Below, piece by piece: positions 8,662-18,279 of a stretch of DNA of 64,000 bases; position 1 is the first letter of the stretch; every line of letters starts with the position of its first letter. The stretch is taken from the NCBI RefSeq assembly GCF_004795835.1, contig NZ_CP039249.1:2331001-2395000 (forward strand), in the 5' to 3' direction. The DNA is from Sphingomonas sp. PAMC26645 (lineage in GTDB: Bacteria; Pseudomonadota; Alphaproteobacteria; Sphingomonadales; Sphingomonadaceae). The translations under genes and the position numbers were made by a program. Under the pieces are notes generated by a model. The model was not told where the DNA came from and made no database searches. It was given only the letters and a program-made list of their open reading frames with translations.

Positions 8662-9918
8662 CTAAACCGGTAGCCGGCCGAGAGCCGCTGCCAATGCGTC
8701 CATGTCTGCCATCGTGTTGAACAGGGCAGGTGTCACTCGCACGCATGATCCTGCTGCAGGACCGTCACGGTGAACGGTGAAGATGCCGAACCGATCTAGC
8801 AAGGTCTTCGCGATCGCCACGTTATCCACCGAACTCGTCTTTCCGGCGACGCGGAAGGCGGTTATGCCGCCGTGCAGCACAGGGTCGTCAGGGGTCAGTA
8901 CCTCGATTCCAGGGATCGCGCGGGCTTGCGCGACCCATCGATCGCGAAGCGCAGCGAGGCGGTTGGCGCGGCGCTTGCTGCCGATCTTCTCCTGAAACGC
9001 CAGCGCGGCGGGCACCGTCAGCGGCGCGGCGAAATCTACCGTGCCGGTATGGATGCGCGCGTTTATGGTGTCGCGGTCGGTCGCAGGATTGGCGGGATCG
9101 CGGTCGATCGCCGATAGCGCGGACCGTCGGATATGGATCGCGCCGACGCCAAGGGGCGCGCCCAGCCACTTGTGGCAATTGATCCCGACATAGTCGCAGT
9201 CGAGATCGGCCAGTGTCATGTCGAGCTGGCACCAGCTGTGGGCCGCGTCGACGATCGTGGCGATTCCCCGCGCGCGAGCCATCGCCGCGATCTCGCGCAC
9301 CGGCAGGACCAGCCCGGTACGGTGGCTCAGATGGGTCAGCAGGATCAGCTTCAGCCGCGGATTGGCCTCCATCGCGGCGGCATAGGCGTCGATCAGCGAC
9401 TGGCGCGTCGCCGGTTGGGGAAGCGCGATCTTCACGACCGACACGCCGCGTCGTGACTTCAGGCTGTCCATGCACGCTTGCATGCTGTCGTAATCGAGAT
9501 CCGCGTAGAGCACGGCGTCGCCAGGCGTCAGCGCGTTGTATCCCAGGATCAGCGCCTTCAGCGCCTCGGTCGCGTTGCGCGTGAAAGCGACCTCGTCCGC
9601 CGGGACTTGGAGCGTGGCGGCCAGCGCATCGCGTGCCGCCATCCAGTCCTTCACCATGCCGCGCCGGGTGTAATAGCTCGTGTCGCGGTTGACCCGTTCG
9701 AGATTGCTTTCATAGGCTTGAAGGACGGGGCGCGCCATCATGCCCCAATTGCCGTTTTCGAGATGAATCACCGCGAGCGTCGGGTCGTATTGCGCCGCCA
9801 CCTCTTTCCAGAACGCCGTGTCGTCGGTCGCCGACGGGGATAGAGCCGCCCCCGCCGGAGCCGCCGTCATGGCGGCAGCTCCGGTCAAGAACAGCCGGCG
9901 ATCGATCGGCGTCGTCAT
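8662..9918 (-). CDS. Tat-exported class-V aminotransferase-fold PLP enzyme
   Basis: A fold-type I PLP enzyme of 418 residues, class V group (isopenicillin-N epimerase / cysteine desulfurase-like). The N-terminus IDRRLFLTGAAAMTAAPAGA is a twin-arginine signal, so the folded holoenzyme is predicted to act in the periplasm. The aspartate that binds the pyridine nitrogen is in VDAAHS (224), and the Schiff-base lysine is K250 in NCHKWLGAPLG. It is coupled to the preceding receptor gene: the ATG overlaps its stop (TGATG at 9918). Epimerase, lyase or aminotransferase activity cannot be told apart here. A substrate imported by the receptor is a reasonable inference. Confidence 0.88.
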   Translation of the reverse strand: MTTPIDRRLFLTGAAAMTAAPAGAALSPSATDDTAFWKEVAAQYDPTLAVIHLENGNWGMMARPVLQAYESNLERVNRDTSYYTRRGMVKDWMAARDALAATLQVPADEVAFTRNATEALKALILGYNALTPGDAVLYADLDYDSMQACMDSLKSRRGVSVVKIALPQPATRQSLIDAYAAAMEANPRLKLILLTHLSHRTGLVLPVREIAAMARARGIATIVDAAHSWCQLDMTLADLDCDYVGINCHKWLGAPLGVGAIHIRRSALSAIDRDPANPATDRDTINARIHTGTVDFAAPLTVPAALAFQEKIGSKRRANRLAALRDRWVAQARAIPGIEVLTPDDPVLHGGITAFRVAGKTSSVDNVAIAKTLLDRFGIFTVHRDGPAAGSCVRVTPALFNTMADMDALAAALGRLPV

Positions 9919-12296
9919 CAGAAGCTCATTCCCACCCGTACGTAATATTGGCCGCCATCGGTATCGTAGGGCGCATTGCGCGAATATATCAGGCCGCGGA
10001 CAGCTTGGTTGGTGGCTTCGGCGGGATAGGTGTTGGCGACGTTCTCCGCACCGACCCGCAGCGTGAAATGATCGTCGAACTTGTAGGCGGCTGACACGTC
10101 GAACAACGCGATCGAGCCGAAGCGCTGGGACAGTTCGCCCGTCGCGTTGCCGGTGACGTCGGTCCAGGCGCCGTAATACCGTGCCCGTGCGAGCAGCGCG
10201 ACCGGGCCGATATCGTAGCCGAGCGTTGCGGTTCCATTATGCTTGGGCAGCCGCTCCTCGAAGATCCGTCGCTGGGTTTCGTTGGGAATTGCGGCGCTCG
10301 TGCCGCTGCGGACTTTCGTCTGGTTGTAATTGTAGGCCAGGCTCAAATTTGCACGGCCCGGCCCGACGCGGTGGCCATAGCCGATCACCGCATCGATGCC
10401 GCGCGTGCGGGTATCGAAGTCGTTCGTGAAGTAGCTGACCGCAGTGAAACGCTGCAGATTGGCGAAGCTGGCCGGGACCGCGAAGGTGCGGGACTGGCTG
10501 AACCGGTTGTCGACGTCGATCTGGTAGATATCGACGCTGGCGGTCAGGCCGAAGCGGCTCTGGAAGGTCAGTCCGGCGGTCGCGGTCTTCGATGTTTCGG
10601 GAGTCAGCGGGCGAGCGCCGAGGGCGATCGCGAGTGGATCGCTGGGCGATAGCCTGCCCTGGTTGAATACCTGGAGCGTGGTGGTGTCGAGACCCTGAGT
10701 GGTCTGCGACGTGTTGAGCTGGGCAGGCGTGGGCGCGCGGAAGCCAGTCGAATACGTGCCGCGCGCGGCAATGCCCTTGATCGGCTCGAACCGAGCGGAA
10801 AGCTTGTAATTGAAGGTGTCGCCGAATTCCGAAAAGTCTTCGTACCGGCCTGCCGCACCGAGCGTCACCATATCGACCGGCTGCCATTCGAGATCGAGGT
10901 AGCCGGCGTAGCTCGTCTGGTCGAACGTGCCGGCCAGGCTTGGGCTGAAACCCGGAAAGCCGTTGGAATTGGGCGCGAGGCCGGTCGCCGCGCCTGCGCC
11001 GATCGCGTAGGATGCCGGATCGCCCGCCGACACCTGGTAGGTTTCGCGACGGCGTTCTGCACCGAACGCGACATTGACCGGCGCCGCCGTGCCGACCGGC
11101 AGGCGATAGACGAAATCGGCGTTCAGGTTGAATTCGCGCTGTTCGAGGCGGCCGAGATAGAAGCTGGTCGGGCTCGCCGGCCCGAGCGACGCGTTGAGGC
11201 TCTCGTTGAGCGTATAATCGATCCGGCTGCGTCCAAAGGCGGCGCTCAGATCATAGCTGAACCGGTCGCTCAGATCGCCGCGCAGACCGGTATCGCCCTG
11301 ATAGTCACTATAGGTCGTGCCGAAACGCGGCGAGAAACCGACCGGATAGACGCTCTTGAACGAAAAGCCGGGAAAAGCCGAACTCGCGCCATAGACGCTG
11401 CTGGTGCCCGCAGGGTTGCGCCAGTTGAAGTCGGTCACGCCTTCGCCACTTTGCGCGGTGCCGAAGACGTAGAATTGGGCGGCATCGCTAAAGGCATAGT
11501 TCGCGTCGAGCGCGCCGCGAATACGCTCCTCGTCGGGCTGGCCCCAGCGTTGCACTGGATTGGGCACGACCAAGGTAGGATTCGCCGCCTGGAACGCGAT
11601 CGCGTCGGGCCGCTGGCGCGTGCGTGAGGTCGCTTCGCTGTGGTCGTATTCGCCGGTGACGACGATCGTGCCGCGGTCGCCGAGAGCGATGCCGCCGCGT
11701 GCGCCGGTCTGATATTCCTTGCCGTCGCCCTTATAATATTGGGAGAACTGGCCGAACGCATCCATCCCGGCGGTGTCGTCGAGGATGATGTTGACCACCC
11801 CGGCGATCGCGTCCGAGCCATATTGCGCGGACGCGCCGTCGCGCAGCACCTCGATCCGCTTGATCGCGAGCGATGGGATGCCCGCCAGATCGGGCGCTTG
11901 CGCGCCCCGCGTGCCGAGCAGGGCTGAACGGTGATATCGCTTGCCGTTGATCAGCACGAGCGTCTGATCGGCGGAGAGACCGCGCAGGGTGGCGGGGCGC
12001 ACGAAGGCCTGCCCGTCCGCGGCGGGCAGACGCTGGACGTTGAACGAGGGCAGCAACTGCGCCAGCGTATCGGAGAGATCGCCCGAAACGCTCGAGCGTA
12101 CCGCGTCGCCGGACAGGACGTCGACGGGGGCGAGCGTATCGAATTGCGTGCGCGATCGGTCGCGCGTGCCGGTGACGACGATCTGGTTCTCGTCGTTCGG
12201 CTGGGACGCGTTCGCGGGAAGGTCCTGCGCGGTCTGAGCGAGCGCAGGCGTGCCTGCGAGCAGCGCGACGAGCGCGCTGCTGGTGATGAATTTCAT
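9918..12296 (-). CDS. TonB-dependent outer-membrane receptor
   Basis: A gated beta-barrel importer of 792 residues. It has a signal peptide (ALVALLAGTPALAQ) and a plug domain from about residue 45 with ADQTLVLINGKRYH and IKRIEVLRDGASAQYGSDAIAGVVN, the latter typical of TonB-dependent receptors. A long barrel ends in the aromatic SF that marks outer-membrane proteins. It is the first gene of a two-gene leftward operon with the Tat-exported PLP enzyme. The ligand is not evident; the linked enzyme hints at an amino acid, peptide or amine-bearing compound rather than iron, but that is inference. A group II intron begins 186 bases before its start codon. Confidence 0.93.
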   Translation of the reverse strand: MKFITSSALVALLAGTPALAQTAQDLPANASQPNDENQIVVTGTRDRSRTQFDTLAPVDVLSGDAVRSSVSGDLSDTLAQLLPSFNVQRLPAADGQAFVRPATLRGLSADQTLVLINGKRYHRSALLGTRGAQAPDLAGIPSLAIKRIEVLRDGASAQYGSDAIAGVVNIILDDTAGMDAFGQFSQYYKGDGKEYQTGARGGIALGDRGTIVVTGEYDHSEATSRTRQRPDAIAFQAANPTLVVPNPVQRWGQPDEERIRGALDANYAFSDAAQFYVFGTAQSGEGVTDFNWRNPAGTSSVYGASSAFPGFSFKSVYPVGFSPRFGTTYSDYQGDTGLRGDLSDRFSYDLSAAFGRSRIDYTLNESLNASLGPASPTSFYLGRLEQREFNLNADFVYRLPVGTAAPVNVAFGAERRRETYQVSAGDPASYAIGAGAATGLAPNSNGFPGFSPSLAGTFDQTSYAGYLDLEWQPVDMVTLGAAGRYEDFSEFGDTFNYKLSARFEPIKGIAARGTYSTGFRAPTPAQLNTSQTTQGLDTTTLQVFNQGRLSPSDPLAIALGARPLTPETSKTATAGLTFQSRFGLTASVDIYQIDVDNRFSQSRTFAVPASFANLQRFTAVSYFTNDFDTRTRGIDAVIGYGHRVGPGRANLSLAYNYNQTKVRSGTSAAIPNETQRRIFEERLPKHNGTATLGYDIGPVALLARARYYGAWTDVTGNATGELSQRFGSIALFDVSAAYKFDDHFTLRVGAENVANTYPAEATNQAVRGLIYSRNAPYDTDGGQYYVRVGMSF

Positions 12297-12911
12297 GATG
12301 CCCCTAGAGGTTGCCGGTTTTGTTCCACCGGTTCGAGGGGCAGCTAGCCCGTGCGTTTTTCGTGGTGATGACGGAACAGCGGCACTTCGATGACACTGCG
12401 CCAGAACGAGTTACGGAGGATTTGAGGTAGATGAGAGGCTGAAGGTGGGGACGGGGAGGGCGCACGAACGTCCGGTTGTGGGGTGCGCCGTGCAAAGGCG
12501 GCGTTTTCTAGTGGGTGCGAGTCCCACCCGGCTAAGAGCTCCAGCCGGAAGCAACCGGGGCAGGCATGGAGGTAACGAAGTGTTTGAAGCCCCCGGATGA
12601 CGGTCACGTAGGTGACCGTGCGAGTGTGCAGGCCGCAACGTGAGTGAACGCTGAGCAAGCCTCGAAAAGGACGATGTGCAGGCCGACCCGACACCCATTT
12701 CGGGGAAGGCTGATACAGACGGGCGAGTTTGAGCGACGTTTGGAGCTCGTCTGCTGCACCGGGGTAATGGCGGCAGCATGTACACAAGGAAAGCGCACGC
12801 AACACGGGAAGCCCCATCACGTGCTCAGGGATGAGCAACCGGACGCCTGTGAGGGATGGGACGGGCGCGATGGGGTGGCGGAGAGGCCCGTAGTACCGTG
12901 GAAACCGAGTA

Positions 12912-14306
12912 ATGTCGGTGGAGGGAAGGGGCCTTGGTTCAAGGCAAACGCAGCAAGTGGTGAGGGACAGGGGATTGGGAAACCTATCAACTCCGAAAAG
13001 CGTCCGGGACCTGCAGATGGCGTTACATGCGAAAGCTAAGGCGGAAGCCGGTTATCGGTTCTACGCGCTGTACGACAAGATCAGCCGCGACGACATTCTG
13101 GCTCATGCCTACGCCAAGTGCCGCTCTAACAAGGGCGCACCCGGGGTAGACGGTCAGGACTTCGCGGATATCGAAGCGTATGGCGTCGAGCGGTGGCTGG
13201 CAGAACTGGCGCTTGCGCTCAGAGAGAAGACGTACCGACCGGAGCCGATCAGACGGGTCCATATACCGAAAGCCAACGGCAAACTCAGGCCGCTGGGCAT
13301 ATCCACCGTGCGGGATCGGGTCTGCATGACAGCAGCGATGCTGGTGTTGGAACCGATCTTCGAAGCCGACCTTCCACCAGAGATCTACGCCTATCGTGCT
13401 GGGCGCAACGCCCAGCAGGCCGTGGTCGAGGTAGAAGACCAACTGTATCACGGACGTCCCGATGTCGTGGACGCCGACCTCGCCGACTACTTCGGCAGCA
13501 TTCCCCATCCCGAACTGATGAAGTCTGTGGCACGCCGGATCGTCGATCCACGCGTGTTGCACCTGGTCAGGTTGTGGCTGAATTGTGCTGTTGAAGAGAC
13601 CGACGATAAAGGTCGGAAGACGCGAACGACGGCGGCCCGGGATCAGCGATGTGGCATCCCGCAAGGCTCACCCATCTCACCACTGTTGGCAAATCTATAC
13701 ATGCGCCGGTTCGTGCTGGGATGGCGGAAGCTCGGCCTTGGGCAACGTCTTGGTGCTCGGCTCGTCACCTACGCCGACGACCTCGTCATCCTGTGTCAGA
13801 AGGGCAATGCGGAAGCTGCGCTCGACCAAATGCGCAGGCTGATGGGCAAGCTGAAGCTGACGGTGAACGAGGAAAAGACTCGCATCTGCAAGGTGCCGGA
13901 CGAGACGTTCGACTTTCTGGGCTATACCTTCGGGCGGATGTACTCGGCGAAGACGGGGCGAGCCTATATGGGCCATCGGCCGTCCAAGAAGAGCATCAAA
14001 CGGGCCGTGGACACCGTCCACGCGCTCACCGAACGACGGTCTACATGGCAGGATCCCACAGTGCTGGTAGCCAAGATCAACCGGGCGCTGCGCGGATGGG
14101 CCAACTACTTTTCGGTTGGTACCACGAGCAAGGCGTATCGGGCGATCGACAGCTATACAGTGGTGCGGCTGCGTCGGTGGTTTCGGCGCAAGCACGGGAA
14201 AGCCGGCAAGAGGGCGGGAGCCTATCTACCCCAGCACCTCTACGAGCAGTACGGGCTCGTGCGGCTTACCCAGCTTGGTCGGGGCGCGCCGTGGGCGAAG
14301 GCGTGA
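12912..14306 (+). CDS. ltrA: group II intron reverse transcriptase/maturase
   Basis: The intron-encoded protein, 464 residues. It helps the intron fold and splice and copies it into DNA at new sites. RT motifs run from about residue 55 to 340: [10 protein letters not shown] (76-85), [13 protein letters not shown] (118-130), [30 protein letters not shown] and the catalytic YADD at 287-290. The thumb/X (maturase) domain follows, with GWANYFSVG. No HNH endonuclease domain follows the C-terminus, which ends in APWAKA, so it should use a primer other than an endonuclease-made nick. ATG 12912 is given; residues from about 25 ([11 protein letters not shown]) already look family-like, so the exact start is uncertain. 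Confidence 0.93.
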   Translation: MSVEGRGLGSRQTQQVVRDRGLGNLSTPKSVRDLQMALHAKAKAEAGYRFYALYDKISRDDILAHAYAKCRSNKGAPGVDGQDFADIEAYGVERWLAELALALREKTYRPEPIRRVHIPKANGKLRPLGISTVRDRVCMTAAMLVLEPIFEADLPPEIYAYRAGRNAQQAVVEVEDQLYHGRPDVVDADLADYFGSIPHPELMKSVARRIVDPRVLHLVRLWLNCAVEETDDKGRKTRTTAARDQRCGIPQGSPISPLLANLYMRRFVLGWRKLGLGQRLGARLVTYADDLVILCQKGNAEAALDQMRRLMGKLKLTVNEEKTRICKVPDETFDFLGYTFGRMYSAKTGRAYMGHRPSKKSIKRAVDTVHALTERRSTWQDPTVLVAKINRALRGWANYFSVGTTSKAYRAIDSYTVVRLRRWFRRKHGKAGKRAGAYLPQHLYEQYGLVRLTQLGRGAPWAKA

Positions 14307-14318
14307 TGCTTTGTCCGA

Positions 14319-14352
14319 GAGCCGGATGCAGGGAGATCCGCATGTCCGGTTC
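14319..14352 (+). ncRNA. group II intron domain V
   Basis: A 34-nt hairpin downstream of the maturase stop. The lower stem GAGCCGGATG pairs with CATGTCCGGTTC and holds the catalytic AGC-type triad near its base. A GC-rich upper stem is capped by a GAGA-type loop. This is the most conserved part of the ribozyme core. Confidence 0.85.
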
Positions 14353-14476
14353 GATGAGCAGGGAGTGGAAACGGGTCGTCTGGTGAGCCCCACAGGCGAA
14401 CCGCACGATACCGCGCCACTTCCTGACTCTACTCTGCTAACTTCGCGCTGCCGGGTGACGCCCCTAATAACAAGAG

Positions 14477-14496
14477 TCCCTGTCCCGGGGCAGGGA
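14477..14496 (+). promoter_or_regulatory. hairpin in the leader of the SMR gene
   Basis: TCCCTGTC and GGCAGGGA form an 8-bp stem (one G-T pair) around CCGG, about 43 bases before the SMR start codon. No guanidine riboswitch consensus could be matched, so only a structured leader is claimed. Confidence 0.3.
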
Positions 14497-14538
14497 GCGT
14501 CGCAAATTGGCCGCATTTCGTGTGCTAGCGGGTCGTGC

Positions 14539-14868
14539 ATGAACTATCTCATGCTCGCAATCGCGATCGTCTCCGAGGTTTGTGCTACGACTGCAATGAA
14601 GCAGTCGCATGGTTTCACCCGCATGCCTTGGACCGTCGTTACGGTGGTCGGCTACGGTATTGCCTTCTACTTCCTCTCACTGACCCTCCGTACGATCCCG
14701 ACGGGCGTTGCATACGCTATTTGGTCGGGCGCCGGCATTGTTCTCATTTCGACGGCTGCATGGGCATTCCAGGGTCAAAAGCTCGACACCGCTGCTATCA
14801 TTGGCATGGGCTTGATCGTCGCCGGTGTCATTGTCATGAACGTGTTTTCCAACGCGTCGGGCCACTGA
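14539..14868 (+). CDS. small multidrug resistance (SMR) efflux transporter, EmrE-like
   Basis: A four-helix inner-membrane antiporter of 109 residues. It works as a dimer and exchanges protons for cationic compounds. The essential glutamate is at residue 13 (SEVCATTAMKQS), equivalent to Glu14 of EmrE. The signature PTGVAYAIWSGAGIVLIS matches EmrE almost residue for residue, and the C-terminal helix (IIGMGLIVAGVIVMN) is typical. The open frame extends back into the intron, but the start at 14539 gives the exact family length. The Shine-Dalgarno is weak. It resembles EmrE-type exporters of quaternary ammonium compounds more than SugE/Gdx guanidinium exporters, judged by sequence similarity only. 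Confidence 0.93.
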   Translation: MNYLMLAIAIVSEVCATTAMKQSHGFTRMPWTVVTVVGYGIAFYFLSLTLRTIPTGVAYAIWSGAGIVLISTAAWAFQGQKLDTAAIIGMGLIVAGVIVMNVFSNASGH

Positions 14869-15250
14869 AGCGGGCCGCGGCTTTCCTCTCGTTTCTAGCC
14901 CTGCCGCCAGTTGACCCGGCCGCCGCAAGCTGCGGTCCAACCGGACGACCAACTTGCTGAGACGGAAAGGGCGTTCGAAAGACCGAGTATCGGTCTGGCG
15001 AGTAACAAGCGATACCGCCGCGAATATCACCGCGCGACCGCCTCCGCATGTCTGGAAGGGCGTGAGCACACCGGCGGTCCGACTGAGGCCGTCTACTGCG
15101 ACAGATGCGTTTCCAGAATGGCTGCGAATAGATTTGCCCCCCGATAGCGTCGAGTGCGCAAAGACCGAGCGTGCGACTATCGGGGAACCAGCGAACCTAT
15201 CACAGGTTGCCCTGGGTACAAGGCGTCGCGATTTTGCGGGAAGGTATCCG
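14869..15250. other. noncoding stretch between the SMR and CYTH-CHAD genes
   Basis: About 380 bases without a supported gene. The frame of the CYTH-CHAD gene is open through most of it, but codon content and the downstream GTG start argue against translation. A 9-bp hairpin (CCCCGATAG at 15139-15147 and CTATCGGGG at 15177-15185) lies in the probable leader. Confidence 0.45.
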
Positions 15251-16711
15251 GTGGCACAGGAAGTTGAACTGAAGTTGGTATTGGACGCCGCCGCGGCCGA
15301 TGCCTTTGCAGGGGGCGACCTGTTCGATGTCCCGGCGAGTACGCGGCAAATGCACGCTGTCTATTTCGACACACCCGATCTAGCGCTTTCGCAAGGTGGC
15401 GTCTCGTTGCGCATCCGCCAGTCCGGCGACACGCTGACACAGACGATCAAGGTCGCGGACGCAAAGGCGGCGGGGCTCTTCGCGCGCTCCGAATGGGAAA
15501 TCGAGGTGGCCGATATGAATCCGGTCGTTGACGACCGGACGCCCATTCCCACGCTGCTCGGCGACGAGGCAGGCACCGTCACTTCGATCTTCACGGTCGC
15601 GGTCGAGCGCCTGACGTGGATGGTCGACTGCGGCGAGGCGTCGATCGAACTGGTGTTGGATCGTGGGTACGTCGCCGCGGGTGACCGCCAGTCGCCGGTC
15701 TGCGAGATCGAGCTGGAGTTGAAGCGGGGAGAGCCCGCCGCCTTGTTTGCGCTGGCCAAGACGATAGCGGCGGAGTTTCCGGTCCGCCTGGGCGTCGTGA
15801 CCAAGTCCGAGCGCGGCTACGACCTGCTTCGTCCCGCATCCAAGGCGTTCAAGGCGGAGAAGGTCGCGTTGAGCCGGACTGCATCCGCAGCGGACGCTTT
15901 CGAGGCAGTCGTAGGCTCGTGCATACGTCAGTACCGCCTGAACGAAACTGTTCTGCTCGACCAAGCCGACGCCGAGGCCCTGCATCAGGCTCGCGTGTCG
16001 TTGCGTCGGCTGCGGTCCGCATTGTCGATCTTCCAGTCGTTGCTCGCCGGCGACGAAGTGCCGCATTTCCAGAGCGAATTGCGCTGGCTGAGCTCGTTGC
16101 TGGGCGAAGCGCGCGACTTAGACGTGTTGCTGGCGAGGGCGAAGCCCGGCGTCGCATTGTTTCAGGAACTCGAGCGGGCTCGCAATGCTGCCTATGCTAC
16201 GGTCGGCACCGCGTTGGGCTCGGACCGGGTTCGGGCGCTGATGCTCGATCTGACGGAGTGGCTGGTGTGCGGGGCATGGCGCACCGCGCCGTCAATGCGC
16301 GATGCTCGGGACGCGCCAGCAAGACAGTTCGCGGCGGAGACTCTTCACGCGCTGAGGCGGCGCGTCCGCAAGCGTGGTAAGTCCCTTGCCTCCCAGACGG
16401 ACGAGGAGCGGCATGAAGTCCGCAAGGGCGCCAAACGGCTACGCTATGGCGCGGAGTTTCTCGGTTCCCTATTCCCGAGCCAGAAGCGTGCACGTCGCTA
16501 CGGGAAGTTCGTTAAATCACTGGAGAAGCTGCAGGATCAGCTCGGCGCGCTGAACGATATGGCGACGGCGCCATCGGTTCTGGGCCGGCTGGGCTTGCGG
16601 GACGATCCCGATGCCAAAAGACTAATGGCGCATCGAAAAAAATCGAATATCATCGATGCCGCGGCTGGAGCGTACGCCGATCTCCTCGATCGCAAGACTT
16701 TCTGGGGTTAG
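15251..16711 (+). CDS. CYTH-CHAD domain protein
   Basis: A two-domain protein of 486 residues. The N-terminal CYTH domain (about 1-205) opens with the EVELK signature (residues 4-8). It has alternating charged strands that line a tunnel for triphosphates (SLRIRQSGD, SEWEIEV, CEIELELKRG). The C-terminal CHAD domain (about 215-485) is helical and rich in His, Arg and Lys (LHQARVSLRRLRSAL, RHEVRKGAKRLRYGAEFL), a known polyphosphate-binding fold. The fusion is usually linked to inorganic polyphosphate or triphosphatase activity. The GTG at 15251 is chosen because GGGAAGG precedes it and the protein then begins at the CYTH motif. No partner gene is visible. Confidence 0.9.
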   Translation: MAQEVELKLVLDAAAADAFAGGDLFDVPASTRQMHAVYFDTPDLALSQGGVSLRIRQSGDTLTQTIKVADAKAAGLFARSEWEIEVADMNPVVDDRTPIPTLLGDEAGTVTSIFTVAVERLTWMVDCGEASIELVLDRGYVAAGDRQSPVCEIELELKRGEPAALFALAKTIAAEFPVRLGVVTKSERGYDLLRPASKAFKAEKVALSRTASAADAFEAVVGSCIRQYRLNETVLLDQADAEALHQARVSLRRLRSALSIFQSLLAGDEVPHFQSELRWLSSLLGEARDLDVLLARAKPGVALFQELERARNAAYATVGTALGSDRVRALMLDLTEWLVCGAWRTAPSMRDARDAPARQFAAETLHALRRRVRKRGKSLASQTDEERHEVRKGAKRLRYGAEFLGSLFPSQKRARRYGKFVKSLEKLQDQLGALNDMATAPSVLGRLGLRDDPDAKRLMAHRKKSNIIDAAAGAYADLLDRKTFWG

Positions 16712-16924
16712 GGCGGGAGGATAAGCGCCCGGTCGACCGATCGAGCGTGGGCCGGATCGGTTGATCGCCCTTGGTAAGTCCAATGATAGGCAGCACCGGT
16801 CAGGCCGTTCGACATAGCTGCCGGCGTAGAGGCTAGATTGTCGTGCATCCGCGAAGATGACGTTGCCTTCCACTACCCACTGCTTCGGGGTTGTCCTAGA
16901 GTTCATTGGACGAGGGGGGCGGAA

Positions 16925-17617
16925 ATGCTGCGACAATTTGGCAAAGAAATATGGACGGCGGACGGGCCAAGTGTTTCCGTCGCTGGCTTCGTCTTTCCGA
17001 CGCGGACGATCGTTATACGGCTGTCCGATGCCTCTTTATTCGTTTGGTCGCCCATAGCACTATCCAGTGAACTCAAAATCGCGATTGATGGCCTTGGGCC
17101 GGTCCGTCACATCGTCGCTCCCAACACGTTGCATCATATGTTCGTTGGCGAGTGGCAAAGCGCATACCCGGCAGCAAAGTCATATGCCGTGCCGGCGTTG
17201 CGCGCCAAACGGCCGGACTTGAAGTGGGATCATGACCTGAAGGACGCACCTGCCAAGGAATGGTCGGGTGAGGTCGATCAGATCATGGTGGAGGGAAACA
17301 GTATCACGACGGAAGTCGTCTTCTTCCACCGCCAAAGCCGAACGGCGATCTTCACTGACCTGATCCAGCACTTTGAGCCCGGTTGGTTCAGAGGATGGCG
17401 ATCCATCGTTGCAAAGCTCGATTTGCTTACCGCGACCGCGCCAACCGTTCCCCGGAAATTCCGAATGTCGTTTCGCAATCGGGAGATCGCGCGAACTTCG
17501 GTGCAACGCATTATAGCATGGCCGACTTTGGGAGTACTGACAGCTCATTGTGCACCGATTACGCATGACGGTCGCGACGCGATTACCCATGCTTTTGAAT
17601 GGTTGCTCCGAAAATAA
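16925..17617 (+). CDS. DUF4336 domain-containing protein
   Basis: A protein of 230 residues that fits the DUF4336 family, a metallo-beta-lactamase-like fold of unknown function. Seen are the N-terminal EIWTADGP, the strand-loop IVAPNTLHHMFVGEW with two adjacent histidines, the conserved WDHDLKDAP, FTDLIQHFEPGWF, and HCAPITHDGRD near the C-terminus. The ATG at 16925 follows GAGGGGGGC; the frame is open back to 16838 but those residues are not family-like. No signal peptide. It stands alone, with a decayed hydrolase immediately downstream. Confidence 0.72.
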   Translation: MLRQFGKEIWTADGPSVSVAGFVFPTRTIVIRLSDASLFVWSPIALSSELKIAIDGLGPVRHIVAPNTLHHMFVGEWQSAYPAAKSYAVPALRAKRPDLKWDHDLKDAPAKEWSGEVDQIMVEGNSITTEVVFFHRQSRTAIFTDLIQHFEPGWFRGWRSIVAKLDLLTATAPTVPRKFRMSFRNREIARTSVQRIIAWPTLGVLTAHCAPITHDGRDAITHAFEWLLRK

Positions 17618-17639
17618 CGCGCGTTCACGGTCCCGGTCC

Positions 17640-18279
17640 CTGCAAACACGCTTGGCCCTGACGCCTGTCATAGCAAATACGGCGAAGTAATCGTCCTGAT
17701 TGCAGGACTTGGCACCCAGATGATCCGCTGGACCACCCCGTTCTGCGCCGAACTCGTAGCTCTCGGCTACCGGGTGGTGCGCTTCCACAATCGGGACGCC
17801 GGGGATTCAACGCATCTCGACTCGCACCCGGCCGTGGATTTCGGCGCGCTGGCTGCAGCGCTTCAGGCGGGGCAACGCCCCGAGGCGCCGTACACGCTCT
17901 ACGACATGGCGGCGGACGCGGTCGGACTAATGGACGCGCTGGGGATCGGGCGAGCGCACATCGTCGGACGGTCTATGGGCGGCATGATCGCTCAGATCAT
18001 GGCCAGCGAACACAAAGATCGCGTCTTATCGCGCGCACTTCGATCATGTCGAGCACGGGCAATCCAGCACTCCCGAAGGCTGCGCCGGATGCGATGGCGA
18101 TGATGATGCAACCGATGCCCCATCCTTCCTCCGATCGACCCGGTTTCCTGTCGCGAAGTTCAGCCTTTGCCAGACGCATCGCCGGCACAGGCTACGCTTT
18201 CGACGAGGGCGCTCACCGTGCGCTGGTTTTGGAAGAGCTCGACCGTGGTTATGATCTCGCCGGACAGATCGTGCGCTGA
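17640..18279 (+). pseudogene. decayed alpha/beta hydrolase
   Basis: Remains of an alpha/beta-fold hydrolase. One frame gives VLIAGLGTQMIRW (17693-17731), VVRFHNRDAGDSTHLD and the nucleophile elbow HIVGRSMGGMIAQIMASEH (about 17960-18015), where the catalytic serine is intact. After DRVLS the similarity continues in another frame at 18046 (MSSTGNPALPKAAPDAMAM), so a frameshift lies near 18030. The second part stops at about 18279 without the normal C-terminal half and catalytic histidine region. The 5' end has no start codon in the right place. It overlaps no intact gene and appears nonfunctional. Confidence 0.7.

Larger units (their letters stand above)
12483..14432 (+). mobile_element. group II intron with maturase ORF
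   Basis: A complete bacterial group II intron, about 1950 bases. The 5' end reads GTGCGCC at 12483, the expected intron start. The maturase lies at 12912-14306. Domain V is the 34-nt hairpin at 14319-14352 (GAGCCGG to TCCGGTTC). Domain VI is a stem of GAG-CAGGGAGTGG against CCACTTCCTG-A-CTC, with the unpaired adenosine at 14426 as branch point. The 3' end is best placed at 14432 (CTAC), six bases after that adenosine, giving the usual AY end. Boundaries are read by eye; exon-binding sites were not assigned. The element sits between a receptor gene and an SMR gene and breaks no recognisable ORF. Confidence 0.88.

Noticed and set aside
14433..14538. guanidine riboswitch before the SMR gene
   Set aside because: The leader has a hairpin and SMR genes are often controlled this way, but I could not match the conserved loops of any guanidine riboswitch class, and the transporter looks EmrE-like rather than guanidinium-specific.
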